Assembly (NCBI RefSeq): GCF_905475395.1
Contig: NC_058337.1
Span: 106,262,368 to 106,326,367 of the forward strand
Direction: 5' to 3'
DNA length: 64,000 bases
Origin: Chrysoperla carnea
Taxonomy: Eukaryota; Arthropoda; Insecta; Neuroptera; Chrysopidae
Shown: in pieces, positions 27,090-39,120 of the stretch
Position numbering within the stretch: the stretch's first letter is position 1
Layout: each line of letters begins with the position of its first letter
Made by a program: the position numbers and the translations under genes
The notes under the pieces: model-generated
What the model was told of the DNA's origin: nothing
Database searches by the model: none
What the model saw: only the letters and a program-made list of their open reading frames with translations

Positions 27090-27850
27090 AGGCTCCCACA
27101 TACATTAAAAAATAATAATATTCCATATAATTAAAAAATATAATTTGTTTTAATTATATAAAATATTGTTTAAAAAAATATGTCTACAACCGTAAAATGG
27201 GAATTTTTATTGAAAAAATTTTTTTTTAACATTTTTGATTTTTGCAATAATTTTTTTTATTTAATGATTGTCAAAGATATAAAATCGAAAATTTAATGAA
27301 AAATTTTTAAAAAAAAATCTACTTTGGCTACAAAAACAATTTTAATTTGGCCGTGGTAAGCCGACCAAAATTTTCTATTAAATTATTTGTTTTTAATTTA
27401 ATTACTCGGACGATTCACCACGGGCTTAACTTTTAATTTTTTTAGTGAAATATATAATACTTTTTGGAAAAATCAAATTTGAAATTTAATTTACTTTTAA
27501 TGAAAAATATTTTTTAAGAAATTTATTTATAATATAATACAATTGATTTTTTGTAACTAAATTAAATTCCAAGTTTTGTATGGACTATATTATTTTTAAA
27601 AATATTATTTATTCCAGAAAAAAATTTTTTAACAAAAAAACGAAGCACTTCGCACACAAAGTTTTTCTCTAATAATTGTGAACAAATTTAGTAGCATTTA
27701 TAATTTTTTTGTTTTTTGGTGAAAATTTTTTTACAATATTTTTACATAAATAATTATTTTTTACAGAATTATAATTACTATATATAGAATTATACAAATT
27801 TTTTTTATATAATAAATTTTTTTATTTTAAATTAATTTATTAAAATTAAT
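27090..27850. other. AT-rich low-complexity stretch
   Basis: Long A and T runs and TAATTT words. GGAATTTTTATTG and CCGACCAAAATTTTC are the only mixed patches. No coding frame or repeat unit seen. Confidence 0.6.
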
Positions 27851-28126
27851 TATTAGCTTATTTGATCCCCGCCCCGCGAAAATAGTGTTCAAAATATCTA
27901 TTGTTTTTGGTGAAATAAAATGTAATCATACTTTTACTAAATTTTTTTAATATTTTGTAAATTATACATTTAAGAAATTTGACTTTTGCAGATTCAAAAT
28001 TCATTTTCATGGTGTAGGACCCAAGCAAGAGACTTATGATATCCGTTTTGTCCATGCAGACCTGTAATCTGTAATTCTCTCTTCGTGAATATCAATAGTA
28101 AAGGCTAAATGCACCTAAAGTCGGCA

Positions 28127-28330
28127 TAAGGTAGTACAAGGGCCAAGGCAAGTTTTGACTTGTGGTTGAAATTATTTGCAAATTATTTTCAACTATGATG
28201 ATGAATTTTATTATAGCTTCATGAATGTAGATGAAAAATAGGAATACAATTTTTAAACTTAGTCCAACTTGATATTTAAAAAAAGTCAAGCCTTTTATTC
28301 AAACTTGCCCTGGCGCTCGTACATCCTTAA
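28127..28330 (+). mobile_element. MITE-A copy, internally deleted (204 bp)
   Basis: Both ends are intact: TAAGGTAGTACAAGGGCCAA on the left and TGGCGCTCGTACATCCTTAA on the right. These define the terminal inverted repeat of the family. The middle is missing: the left half runs to ATAGGAATACAATTTTTA and then joins the ...TTAGTCCAACTTGATATTT right end. It lies about 0.5 kb past the opa 3' end. Confidence 0.8.
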
Positions 28331-28794
28331 ATATAAAATAAACTCAATAGACCTAAGTTTAAAGTCTTTTGGAATCTCAAAAATGGTTTTAATAATATTT
28401 TAAAGGAAATAGTATAGGATACCGTATACCGTGTTTTTTGCAGAAAGTTTCTTTAAATTTTTCATTTAAATATTGTCAATAAAAGTGATTTGTCCCCGCG
28501 TAAAAGTTTTTTGGAATATTTTTTATGGATCGGTGGTGTGGAAATTTTTGTTTAAAAATCAAATTTTTATGTAATTTTTTCAGTACTGAGCTTTAACTAT
28601 TCTGATTTAAGTAGATTATCTTTAATTTTATTGAGGAATCTGCAAAAGTCGAATTTTGAAAATATTTAAAAAATCTGTTATTACAATTGAAAAAATAAAA
28701 ACGATTAACCAAATTTTCAAATCGAAAAAACCTCAGATTGTCTTCAGATGAAAATTAAACTTTAAAAAAATGGCCTAAAAGAATTTCACAGCAC

Positions 28795-28800
28795 TTTATT
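28795..28800 (-). promoter_or_regulatory. Candidate opa poly(A) signal
   Basis: A minus-strand AATAAA lies 98 nt past the opa stop codon, followed by a TGTGAAATTCTTTT stretch that could serve as the downstream element. The implied 3' UTR is about 0.1 kb. The flank is so AT-rich that other AATAAA sites lie further on, so a longer 3' UTR is possible. Confidence 0.45.
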
Positions 28801-28897
28801 AAATTCGCCAATGATGTGACGAATGATGATGATTTGTTAACAATGTTTGTGGAGCTGTTGCCGATGTTTGGGGTGATTGCGGTGCGGGGGGCAGATC

Positions 28898-29716
<819 letters not shown>

Positions 29717-29956
29717 TTAGTTTTTTTTGCAAAATTGTGAAGAAAACTTAAAAATTAAATTATTACAAAAATACTCTAATGAGCACTTATTGATTATTGT
29801 GTGGGTTTGTTTGTCCTTCATATCAAAACAATGTGCTTTTTTGATCTGAGATAGACCAAAAAGTAATTTTCTCTTGAAAAAATATTGTATCCTTTTGTGA
29901 AAACTTGGAAAAACTTTGTATATAATTAACTTCAATTTTTTTTATATAAAACATAT

Positions 29957-30187
29957 ATCAAGATACTAATTTCAGTCCCAAGTTTGTAACGCTTAGAAAT
30001 ATTGATGATACGAAAAAAACGGAAAGAGGTATCAAAATCTTTATCTAAAATTTTTATAGCGTGCTCAAAATGTAAAAAGTGAGATTGGATTCGTAAATGA
30101 GATAACATAGGTCAATTGGGTCTTCTGTTTGTAGGAGCCATGTTGTATGCCGTTAGAGATAGAAAACAAAGCCTTTGTTTGAAACAT
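29957..30187 (+). repeat. Family B dispersed repeat, internally deleted
   Basis: It starts at TTTCAGTCCCAAGTTTGTAA and continues with AATATTGATGATACGAAAAA. It skips the CTGT-rich part and resumes at TTTTTATAGCGTGCTCAAAA, ATAGGTCAATTGGGTCTTCT and GCCGTTAGAGATAGAAAA. It lies only about 270 bp inside the opa intron. Confidence 0.75.
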
Positions 30188-31871
30188 AAATATCAGTTCC
30201 ATGTGTTAGAAAAATTGATTCAGAACAAGAGCCTGTGGTCTGTTACAAGCATCATATAAAATAGCCTAGCGTTAAATAACATTGTAACAGAAAACGATTG
30301 ATTTTTTTAACTAGAAATTAGTGCTAATTTTGGGAATAATTAGCAAAATAATTATAGCCTTTGTATATATTACAATATACAATACAAGAACTCAACTCAA
30401 ATACAAAAAGTAAATGCAAAGCCAAAAAAACTTATTGAAGTATATTTTTAAAAGGAAATAAAAAAATTTTGATACTTTTCAAAAAGTTAAGATGAAACAC
30501 ATCTGTTTCCGTTTAAGCAAATAAGAATAATAAAGATATTAGTAACAATATTTGAAGGTTACTCTCGTACACAATATAACCATATAATATAATAATTCTT
30601 ACAAATTTTATTTTGTGGGTTACGAAATTGATACTTTTTTTTTTCATTATGAAACTTTCTCTCGTAAATTACCCATCTTATTTTAAACTATCGGAAGAAA
30701 AAAAAGTGTTGAGTAACGATTGTACCTCCTTCATAAAGTCGTTAAGTAAATACACACATTTATTATGATTTTTAAAGTTTATCGAAGTAATTTAGAATTA
30801 AACTAAAAAATATTTCACACTTGCTATACGAGATTTGCTGCCCATAAAGGCAATCACCAGACATATCAGCAAAAAATAAACCTAGTTCTTTTCAAAAGAT
30901 TCAAAATTTTAAACACAAAGAAATAAGATTTAATTCTTAACAAACGTTTGCTGAATAATTATACGAGATTGATTTTGCTTCTTTTTTGCTAAGAATATAT
31001 TGTAAAAAAATTCCTAGTTCAAGGAAATTTTTAAACATTCAAATACCTACTTATTTTCTTGAATAAAGTATTAAAATCGTTGACTCAAGAAATATTTACT
31101 TGCTATAAGAACACCATAAGCCAAGTTAACGGATTTCTACAATCCTGTAGGTATTTTTTTTACTGTGTAATTCTTAATGGAATGCTTGGAAAGACAGCAA
31201 CCTGGAGGATTTCGAATTTAATACTTGCTACTAACAAATTCTCCTGGTAGTTGGCGATACAAATCTTAATTAATTTGAAACGGAACGCTAAAAACATTGT
31301 AAAATAATTTTTATTAATGAATTTAAATGATTTTTTTAACATAATGGTTTCTATTATCACAAAAATAAAACAACAAAAAATGATAAGAAACCTAATTAAT
31401 AACTAACTAATGAATAATTAATTAAAAAAATGATCTTGATTCAAAAAAATATATACTTAATGGCGTTGTTCGTCCCTCGCATAAAAGTCGATAAGAATAT
31501 AGTCAGCTGTTTCGTGTACAAAATTCATTTATCATTTTATAATACTTAAAAAAAATTATGTTATACTGGGTTGGTAATATTGTGAATTTTTTTGTTAATT
31601 TGATCAATAAATTCGCAAATTTTACTGTCTCAAATTTCACATATATTTTCCTATCCCTTCTTCAAGCTTCCACTCCCAAAAAATATTTGGAAAAAGCAAA
31701 ACTTCATATAAAAAATAAAAGCGTGTCAATAAGGATGTTGGAATCATTTCTTAGCACCGTTAAACTTTCTTAAAGGAAAGAAAATTTTTTCTATTTTTTA
31801 GTCCATCATTAACTTGCTTGTCTTTTGTGTTTCGAAACGGAGTACAAAAAACCATGCATATATGTAATATG
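30188..31871. other. opa intron, nothing recognised
   Basis: AT-rich; the small frames at 31059-31250 and 31558-31773 show no domain. 31050-31105 is a second copy of the small repeat also at 10080-10165. Confidence 0.5.
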
Positions 31872-32395
31872 CAAGATATACTAAGTTTAGTCCCAAGTTT
31901 GTAACGCTTAAAAATATTGATGGTACGAACAAAATTTTTGTATAGGTGTTCATAAAATCGCCCAATTAGTCCATTTTCGGTTGTCCGTCCGTCTGTCAAC
32001 TCGATAACTCAAAAACGAAAAAAGATATCAAGCTGAAATTGAATGAAATGAATTTACAGCGTACTCAGGACGTAAAAAGTTAGGTCGAGTTCGTAAATGA
32101 GCAACATAGGTCAATTGGGTCTTGGGTCCGTAGGACCCATCTTGTAAACCGTTAGAGATAGAACAAAAGTTTAAATATAAAAAATATTTCTTATAAAAAA
32201 ATAACCAACTTTTGTTGAAACATTTTTTCGTAAACATCACTGTTAGGTCTAAATTGTATAGTATTTATTATATCGGAATATCAGTTATGTATGTGTGACG
32301 TGTATGTATGTGTAATGTGGTAGAGTAAGCAACACTGTCTATACATGGTATTTCAACAATTAATTCAGTCAATTGTTTGTTTTCACTTGTTTTTA
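31872..32395 (+). repeat. Family B dispersed repeat, longest copy
   Basis: It runs from CAAGATATACTAAGTTTAGT through TGTCCGTCCGTCTGTC, the GATAACTCAAAAACGAAAA block, ATAGGTCAATTGGGTCTTGG and GTCCGTAGGACCCATC, ending at CAATTAATTCAGTCAATTGT. The two small minus-strand frames inside it (31760-32240) are repeat sequence, not genes. Confidence 0.8.
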
Positions 32396-32820
32396 CTGCG
32401 TTGTCCTTAGAAACTAAATTTTTTTTAATTCTTAGAATAAAATCTCCAAAAAACATTTAGTTAGAATTTAGCACGAGCAGGTAAAGAAAAAATATTAAAA
32501 TTATATTTATTAATAATTATTATAATTAATATTTGTGTTAATTACGTGTTAAATTAGAATATTAATTGAAAAAAACACAAATTTCTAAACCATCTGCTGC
32601 AAAAAAATATTTATTTCTAATATTATTATTAATTTTTTATTTTTTTTATTTTATTAATTTTCAAAATGAATAAATTTTAAAATAATTAATGATAATTATT
32701 GATAATAATAAAAAACTAACTATTCACATTGTTAAAATTTAAATTCATGCTGTGATAAATTAAAATAGAAAATTTTTATATATTTAAGTTTTATCAGACA
32801 ATCAAATCAAGACTGTGTGT

Positions 32821-33655
32821 TCGTGTAAATATGTTTCCGCCCCCTTTACCTAATTTAAAATTTAACCCTTTGCCTCGTTACACCACCTTTTCACACTCAT
32901 AAAAGCGTAAATTGTATAGATCGGGCAATTTTAATAGAAGAAATGTCTGCTCTTTTAACGCTTACAATATTTTGACTGTAAATTTGATTTAATACCATTC
33001 GAAATAAAAAATTTTAAATTTTTGTTTTTAATTAAAAGTGCTTTATAAATCGCATATGCATACCTATTTACGTAGCAAAAAAACCATTGCTAAATCGTTC
33101 TTTTTCCTAGTCACCGTATCGTAGTTGGCTATAAACGCTTTTTGGAGGGTTTCTAACCTTGGAGGATTAAGAAATATAAATATTTAACCCTTAACATTTT
33201 TCTATGAAAATGAAAGACGAATTTTTTTTTCTTATAATAACAACTTATAATAATGTCTTATGATACAATTTTAGAATTTTGACACCAATTAATGATGTGT
33301 AGAAAAGTACACTCGAATAAGGATCGAACCCACAATCTCCTGCTTTCCAGACCAGCGTCGATAATTTTTTTTTTTTAACTATTATAAATATTTTATTTGT
33401 AAACTCGCTTTTCGTGTAAATAAGATTCCACCCCCTGTTTTACCTAATTTAAAATTAAACCCCTCTCGTTCGCTTATTACACCACCTTTTCACACTTTGT
33501 TGTGTGTGCAACAACGCTAATAATATTTTGACTATAAATTTCATTTAATACTATCGGTTTTATTATTTATAGTTGGATAACTCTATCCGTCTTAAAATCG
33601 CATAAATATTTAATCCTTAAAAATTTTATATAATATGACAATAAAGGATAAAACT
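32821..33655. repeat. Local direct duplication, 591-bp spacing
   Basis: TCGTGTAAATATGTTTCCGC at 32821 matches TCGTGTAAATAAGATTCCAC at 33412. The match continues through CCTAATTTAAAATT, TTACACCACCTTTTCACACT, AATATTTTGACTGTAAATTT and AAATATTTAACCCTTAA. The first copy has extra sequence (about 33040-33170). A SINE head (33311-33360) lies near the junction. It could be a tandem segmental duplication, or two nested copies of one repeat. Confidence 0.8.
33311..33360 (-). mobile_element. tRNA-like SINE head, copy 2
   Basis: The minus strand reads GCTGGTCTGGAAAGCAGGAG then TGTGGGTTCGATCC, a clean B-box/T-arm. The same order, CTGGT...AAAG...AGAG followed by a B-box, is seen at 24080 and 34698. It sits between the two halves of a local duplication. 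Confidence 0.6.
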
Positions 33656-35928
33656 TTTTTTATATATATGATTATTTATTGTCAAGGACCTATTATTATA
33701 TAACAGAGAATTTTTTTGAAATTTTTTTTATGGTTTTTATAATAGTTTTGTGTTTGTCACATTTGTCTCTGCTACTAGACCGAGTATTGTTGTTAATATG
33801 GATCTGACAGGATAACGGGATAATCATGTTATATATCTTACTTACAGTTTTTAACCGCTTATCCTTGACTTTCTCTAGTTGTAATTTTTTTTGAAAAAAA
33901 TAATATGATAATAAAATGTAGAAATAGTTTACAAAACGTTTTTAGGATTTTTTGTTTAATTCTTATTATTTGAGAAAAATATCAGTAGCGTCTCTAATCG
34001 TTTTGACCGGTCAGCATACGCAATTTCATAAACTCCACGATAAGTTTGTAAATTATAAAGTATCTTCTGAAATAAAGCCTACTAAACCCTACACGGTAAT
34101 TTTTTTACTTAGTTTTGATTGAACGATAAGTTAAGATAAGTTTAAAAACAGTAGAAATTGAAGTTTATACCGTGACTCAAATTCATGGAGTTTATCTATG
34201 TTCGTGCTTCAGATATTTTCTTTTGTCTGATATAGTACGAGAAACAGACATATGAAAGCCTTTTTTTTAACCAAAAAGCCAAAATTCCAAGCAGAAAATC
34301 TACTTCGAGTTTTTTTTGCTGATTGTTATCGATATTGTAGACTTCAGTTTAGCAGAAACTATAAATAACAATATAACTTTTTTTGAATTATTAGTATGAA
34401 GTTTGTACGAATCAAAAGAATGAGAAAATGCAAAAAAAAAAAAAACTTTTCCACGCCACTGAAATAAAAATCAACAATCCATAACCAAGTTAGATGAACA
34501 CATACACAAATAAAGCAAAGAAGTTATAATTTATGAGCCCCAAAAATAAAAATAAAAAAAAATTACAAAAAGTCTATAAAATAAAGATAGAGTAACAAAA
34601 AGAGTACCTATAAACAGTTTTCAAAACAATATAATCTGTGTAAGATACTCCGTAGGTAAAATTTATCATCTTTGAATGAAATCTCACTTGTTTATATCAC
34701 TGGTCCAGATTGCCAGAGGTTGTGGTTCAATCCTCGTTCGGAAATATTTTTCCACAATTTCTCTCAATAGAAGGTTTAGATAATCTTTTAAAAAATGGTG
34801 GCCGATTAATTGTATTGGCGATCTTAACATAATTAAGATTTTAGGAGCTATCAAATGAAATGTTCAGAAAGTGAGCGAAACATATCAAGAAACTTTGGAG
34901 CATCTTAAAAACGTTAAAAAACCTGCTTTTTCGAAAAAAGTTGTTTGGTCGCAAAAACAGTCATGTACAACAATAAAAAACTCTTCATAGTACTGTCCTC
35001 TTTTTTTCTAACTGCCAAAAGAAGGATATAATTCCTTGCTCAACTTCGAAGAACATTTGTCATCATGCTACCGGTTTTTTTTCGGACTGTCAAAACATTC
35101 CGAGTATAGAGAATTTGAGTTAAAGAGACTAGAAATTCAACACTCATTTCATGGATCCTTGCGCTAGTACAGATTCATATAGATTCATCAAGCAAGGTCT
35201 GTTCATATGCTGTTTATTTAAATGTGTATTGGAAAATCATTTTGCCATGCCAAAACTAAAAGCTTAGAAAAGAGCTGTGATAAGACGCTCAAACCATAGT
35301 TATCTACATGATTCTGCTCAAAAATAACTCTTTTTTTTATGGTACTCCATAGACCACTATTGTTTTTTTAAACGATTTAAACTTGCAAAAACTAATTTCT
35401 TCGAAATTTGTATGTCGTTAGGAGTCCTGATAGACTGCACTGAATTTTCCCAAATTTGTACTGCATGAATATGAACCTTACATGGTTCAGTTTATTTCCA
35501 TGCTCATTAAATAGTATTGCCAACTTTGACTATAACAATGACACCAGAAAAAAATACTCTTTTTTTGTATTCTTGTTGAACCTAAACTGAACTAAACAAA
35601 CCCATATAGTTTAATATTTATATATAAATAAAATAATCATAATAATAGAACTAGAAGAGCAGAGAGTATTTTTTTGTGTGTTCCCTTTTTTTCGTACGTA
35701 CACCAAAGGTTATAACCACACAGTCATTGAATGTGTGTGTGAAGAGTGGAAAAAATGACAATTTATAATAATCTGTGTATGCTATGATAGTTTTTGGAGA
35801 GGACCATATAGGAGGGTGTTGTACCTTGGATCACAATTTTCATTCATTTAGTTTTCTTAACTATAAAAATAGTCGCTCCTTATTTCTTATTAAGTACGAT
35901 TAACAATTGTAATGAATCACAGCCTAAT
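33656..35928. other. opa intron, little recognised
   Basis: Only the SINE head at 34698-34741 is identifiable. 35090-35220 and 35340-35560 are somewhat less AT-rich but match nothing seen elsewhere in the window. Confidence 0.5.
34698..34741 (+). mobile_element. tRNA-like SINE head, copy 3
   Basis: CACTGGTCCAGATTGCCAGA is followed by GGTTGTGGTTCAATCCTCG, with GGTTCAATCC as B-box. Similar to the fragments at 33311 and 24080. No D-arm or acceptor stem is preserved. Confidence 0.55.
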
Positions 35929-35953
35929 TAAGGTAGTACGAGCGACTACCTTA
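35929..35953. repeat. Head-to-head MITE-A ends, 9-bp perfect hairpin
   Basis: TAAGGTAGT, a loop ACGAGCG, then ACTACCTTA. The first 16 bases equal the MITE-A terminus TAAGGTAGTACGAGCG and the rest is the same terminus inverted. It could be an element deleted to its two ends, lying 102 bp from the longest copy. Confidence 0.6.
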
Positions 35954-36054
35954 GTTTAGCTGAAAAACAAATCGTTCAAGCAACTGTAACAAATTATTAG
36001 AGAAGATATTCGATCAATAACAAAGGCCAAATAAAAACGTACTTATAATAGGCT

Positions 36055-36660
36055 TAAGGCAGTACAAGCGTCAAGGCAAGTTTAGACTTGTGGTTGAAAT
36101 TATTTGTACCTTATTTTCAACTTTGATATTGAATTTTAATAACTTCATGAATGTAAACGAAAAATAAGAATACAATTTTTCGATATCTAGCCTTGGTTTT
36201 CGAAATATTGAAAGCAAAATAATTAAACAAAATTTTCAATTTTCGACATTTTGAAACTCCAGATATTGAAAAATTTTATTCTTACTTTTCGTCTTATATT
36301 GTCAAGTTATAACAAAATCCACCATCAAAATTGAAAATATATATTTTGTCCCCGCAACCGTGCTCTTACACCTCAATTAGTTAGCCACAACGTCTTTTTT
36401 TTGTTTCCAATAATTTAATAAAGTTTTAACTTAAATTTAAATAGTTTTTTTATTTTAATTTCCACTGACTATTTTTGGATAAATCTATGAAAACATTTCA
36501 TCCATTTACCGTTTTACCATAAAACCAATGTTAAATATGCTTCTTTTGAAGTCATTTATTCATTTAAATAATCGGGCAACCCCCTAAATTTTCAGAATTG
36601 ATCTAGGCTTAGCCCAACTTGATATCAAGTTATCAAACCTTTTATTAAAAATTTCCCTGG
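36055..36660 (+). mobile_element. MITE-A, longest copy (about 606 bp)
   Basis: This is the longest member of a non-coding family with terminal inverted repeats. The left end is TAAGGCAGTACAAGCGTCAA. The right end in other copies is GGCGCTCGTACATCCTTA, its inverse; here it stops at ...CCCTGG, about 18 bp short. The body includes TTCATGAATGTAAACGAAAA, TTATTCTTACTTTTCGTC and ATAATCGGGCAACCCCCT, all found in other copies. There is no open frame. The superfamily is uncertain: copies often border TTAA or TA, but no clean target duplication is visible. Confidence 0.8.
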
Positions 36661-38619
36661 ATAATTGCAATTAATTGAAAGCAAACATAAACCATTATCT
36701 CGGTTGCTTGCACTCTATTAAGTAAATTCTGCCTGCTTGGTGGTTTAAGGTACAATACTCTACCCAATTATTTGAAAGAAAGACCAACTCTCAAACAAGG
36801 CAATGATATATGGACGCTTTGCGAAGGGATCATAATATTAAATCGTTTTTATTGTATCATTTATAAATATATGAGTTATATTAAAATATTTATATGAATG
36901 ATATATATATTTTAGGCTCAAATTATTTTTATATTAAGATTTAAATAGGCGTTAAATAATCATAAATGTTTTAAGATAGGTGTAGCTGATTTTTATTTGA
37001 GGTTAGTGTTTCGAAACATCTTCATTAGCTTCATAATATGTGAAAGAAACAAGCTTTAAATTAATTTATTGATTTTAACCTCTAGACATTTGGCAATAAA
37101 AATATTTTTGCAAATATGGTGGAGGGCTGATGAAAATTGGGTTTCTGAATAAATAGATATTAAGATGAATTAAATAGATGAATATTAAGAAACCATAGTA
37201 ATTTGCAACCATAATGTTCAAATGTATGCATGAACTGTCTTTTAAAAAAAAGCCCACTATTATAATCAATTCTCTTTTTTTAAATTTAAGCCTTCTCGGG
37301 GCTTTCATATTGACTGCATGACGCATTTTATACATGTTTCAAATTTCTTCAATATTGATTTTGCCAATAGATATTTTAAAGTTACTTTTCTCTTTGAAAT
37401 TCCTTCTCAAATTCCAGTCCAATTAGCCAAGTTTTTTGACTGGAAGTAATTTGTGTAAAATTGAGTGAAAATTGCCATAAAATGAACAAACAGAATCATA
37501 ATATGTCAGTTTTCCATAATTCTTTAAAATTTTTTATCACTTAAGATTATTAGATTACTATTGCAACTTTCATCATTAAATGCGCATCAATTAATATTTT
37601 ATTTTATTTAATATTTGTGGTGAAATTTTATAAAAATAAGCAAATATTATATTTTGAAGTCAAAAATTTGGATTTTGCAACATTTATTTGAGCTTTTCCT
37701 TGTTTTATTTAAAAAACCCTAGTTTCCTTTTATTGTGTTTAATTTTTCCAAAATTGTCTTGTTTCTAACAATTATCTAAAATAAATTATATTTGACAATT
37801 ATATATACGCATGCGTTTAAATATATAAACGTGTGTAATGTTTGATGTCCTTGGTAGAACATTTTGCAAAGCATAAGCTTCGCGATCTTCAAATGTCATC
37901 TACAGATGTTTAAAAGCTCCTTTGGAAAGTTACATTATTATTATAATACTGGATGATTCAGTTCATTTGAAGCAATCATCAAAATAATGTTAAGAAATAT
38001 CAATAGAAATTTTATAAGAAATAAATGGGTAAAAGTTTTGGTAAAGTGATTTTGCCATGAAGACGAGAAAACTGTAATTCGAGAGCTTTTTTCTCAAACG
38101 ACACCATCACTTGGGATAGACTAATTTTCACTCAAGTAAAAAAAAAAAAAGAAGTGTTGTCCAGGATTATCCGAGGCAACACGTCGTGGCAACACTTAGT
38201 TTATTTAAGCTATAGAGATTCCGGATCACCTTTAAAGCTAAGGAGGAACAATAATTCAAACGACAGGACAAAAGATTTTCTAAACCTAGTTCAAATCTAA
38301 TCTATAAGTGATTCAATAGAATTCCTAAATAAACACTTAAATTTTTTTGACTTGTTAAAACACCAAAAACATTCAAACTTTCCCAAATAAGCTGGTTCGA
38401 ATGACTCCAGTTAATTTGATCAAAACCTGTTTTGTTTACTCAAAAATTACCTAACATCTTGTTTTATCCGTATCTTTGTGTGACTTGATGCTATAATAAA
38501 CTGCTTAACTTAAAGTAATATTGAAAGCATTCTGTTAGTTGCACTACGAAGTCTGTGAGTTGCGAAATACATTCCAAACTAATACGACCTTATTTGGTAT
38601 ACCCTAATTTCTTAAATGA
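36661..38619. other. opa intron, nothing recognised
   Basis: AT-rich. The 86-codon minus-strand frame at 37335-37075 has no domain and poor composition. Confidence 0.5.
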
Positions 38620-39120
38620 AACAGACAGTACATTTTCGTGTAGGTAGATAGGCAACCGACAACACATACATGTACACACCAATACATTGGGTTTGCCTCT
38701 GATTCCCTTGTCGTACGTAACAAGAGACACACTCCCTTTCATTCACAAAATTATATATCTTACGACGACGATGTTGACGTTGTTAAGAACTATATTATAG
38801 TGCCTTATATACGAGCCTTAGAACTAGTAATGCCTGTCGCCTCTGTCTGTTTAATATGTTCAATACCACCTTGGATGTAGGTATACCTACCTTGTGCAGT
38901 AGCATATTATACTGCCTCTCTTTCCATGCCATTACCAGGAAGAAATAAACACACAAGGAAATTCTAGTGAAAATAAGAAAAAGAGGGCGGTCGGAGGATA
39001 GATAGACTGACGGACGGTTGGTAACAAGGACGATGTTGGTAAGTTGAAATGAAATATATAAACTTTCAAGACCAGTCATTGTATTCGTACGGTGTGTAAT
39101 CGTCAGCAGACACACGTTAT
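38620..39120. promoter_or_regulatory. Candidate intronic regulatory block
   Basis: About 500 bp of the opa intron is clearly less AT-rich and more complex than its flanks, and matches none of the repeat families found here. It holds a perfect 14-bp palindrome GTAGGTATACCTAC (38877-38890) and repeated GACGATGTTG words (38766 and 39029). A minus-strand frame of 106 codons (39115-38795) shows no domain and is probably a by-product of the lower AT content. An enhancer is inference only. Confidence 0.35.

Noticed and set aside
38795..39115. 106-codon minus-strand frame
   Set aside because: It lies in a less AT-rich block where chance frames are longer. No motif or family resemblance.
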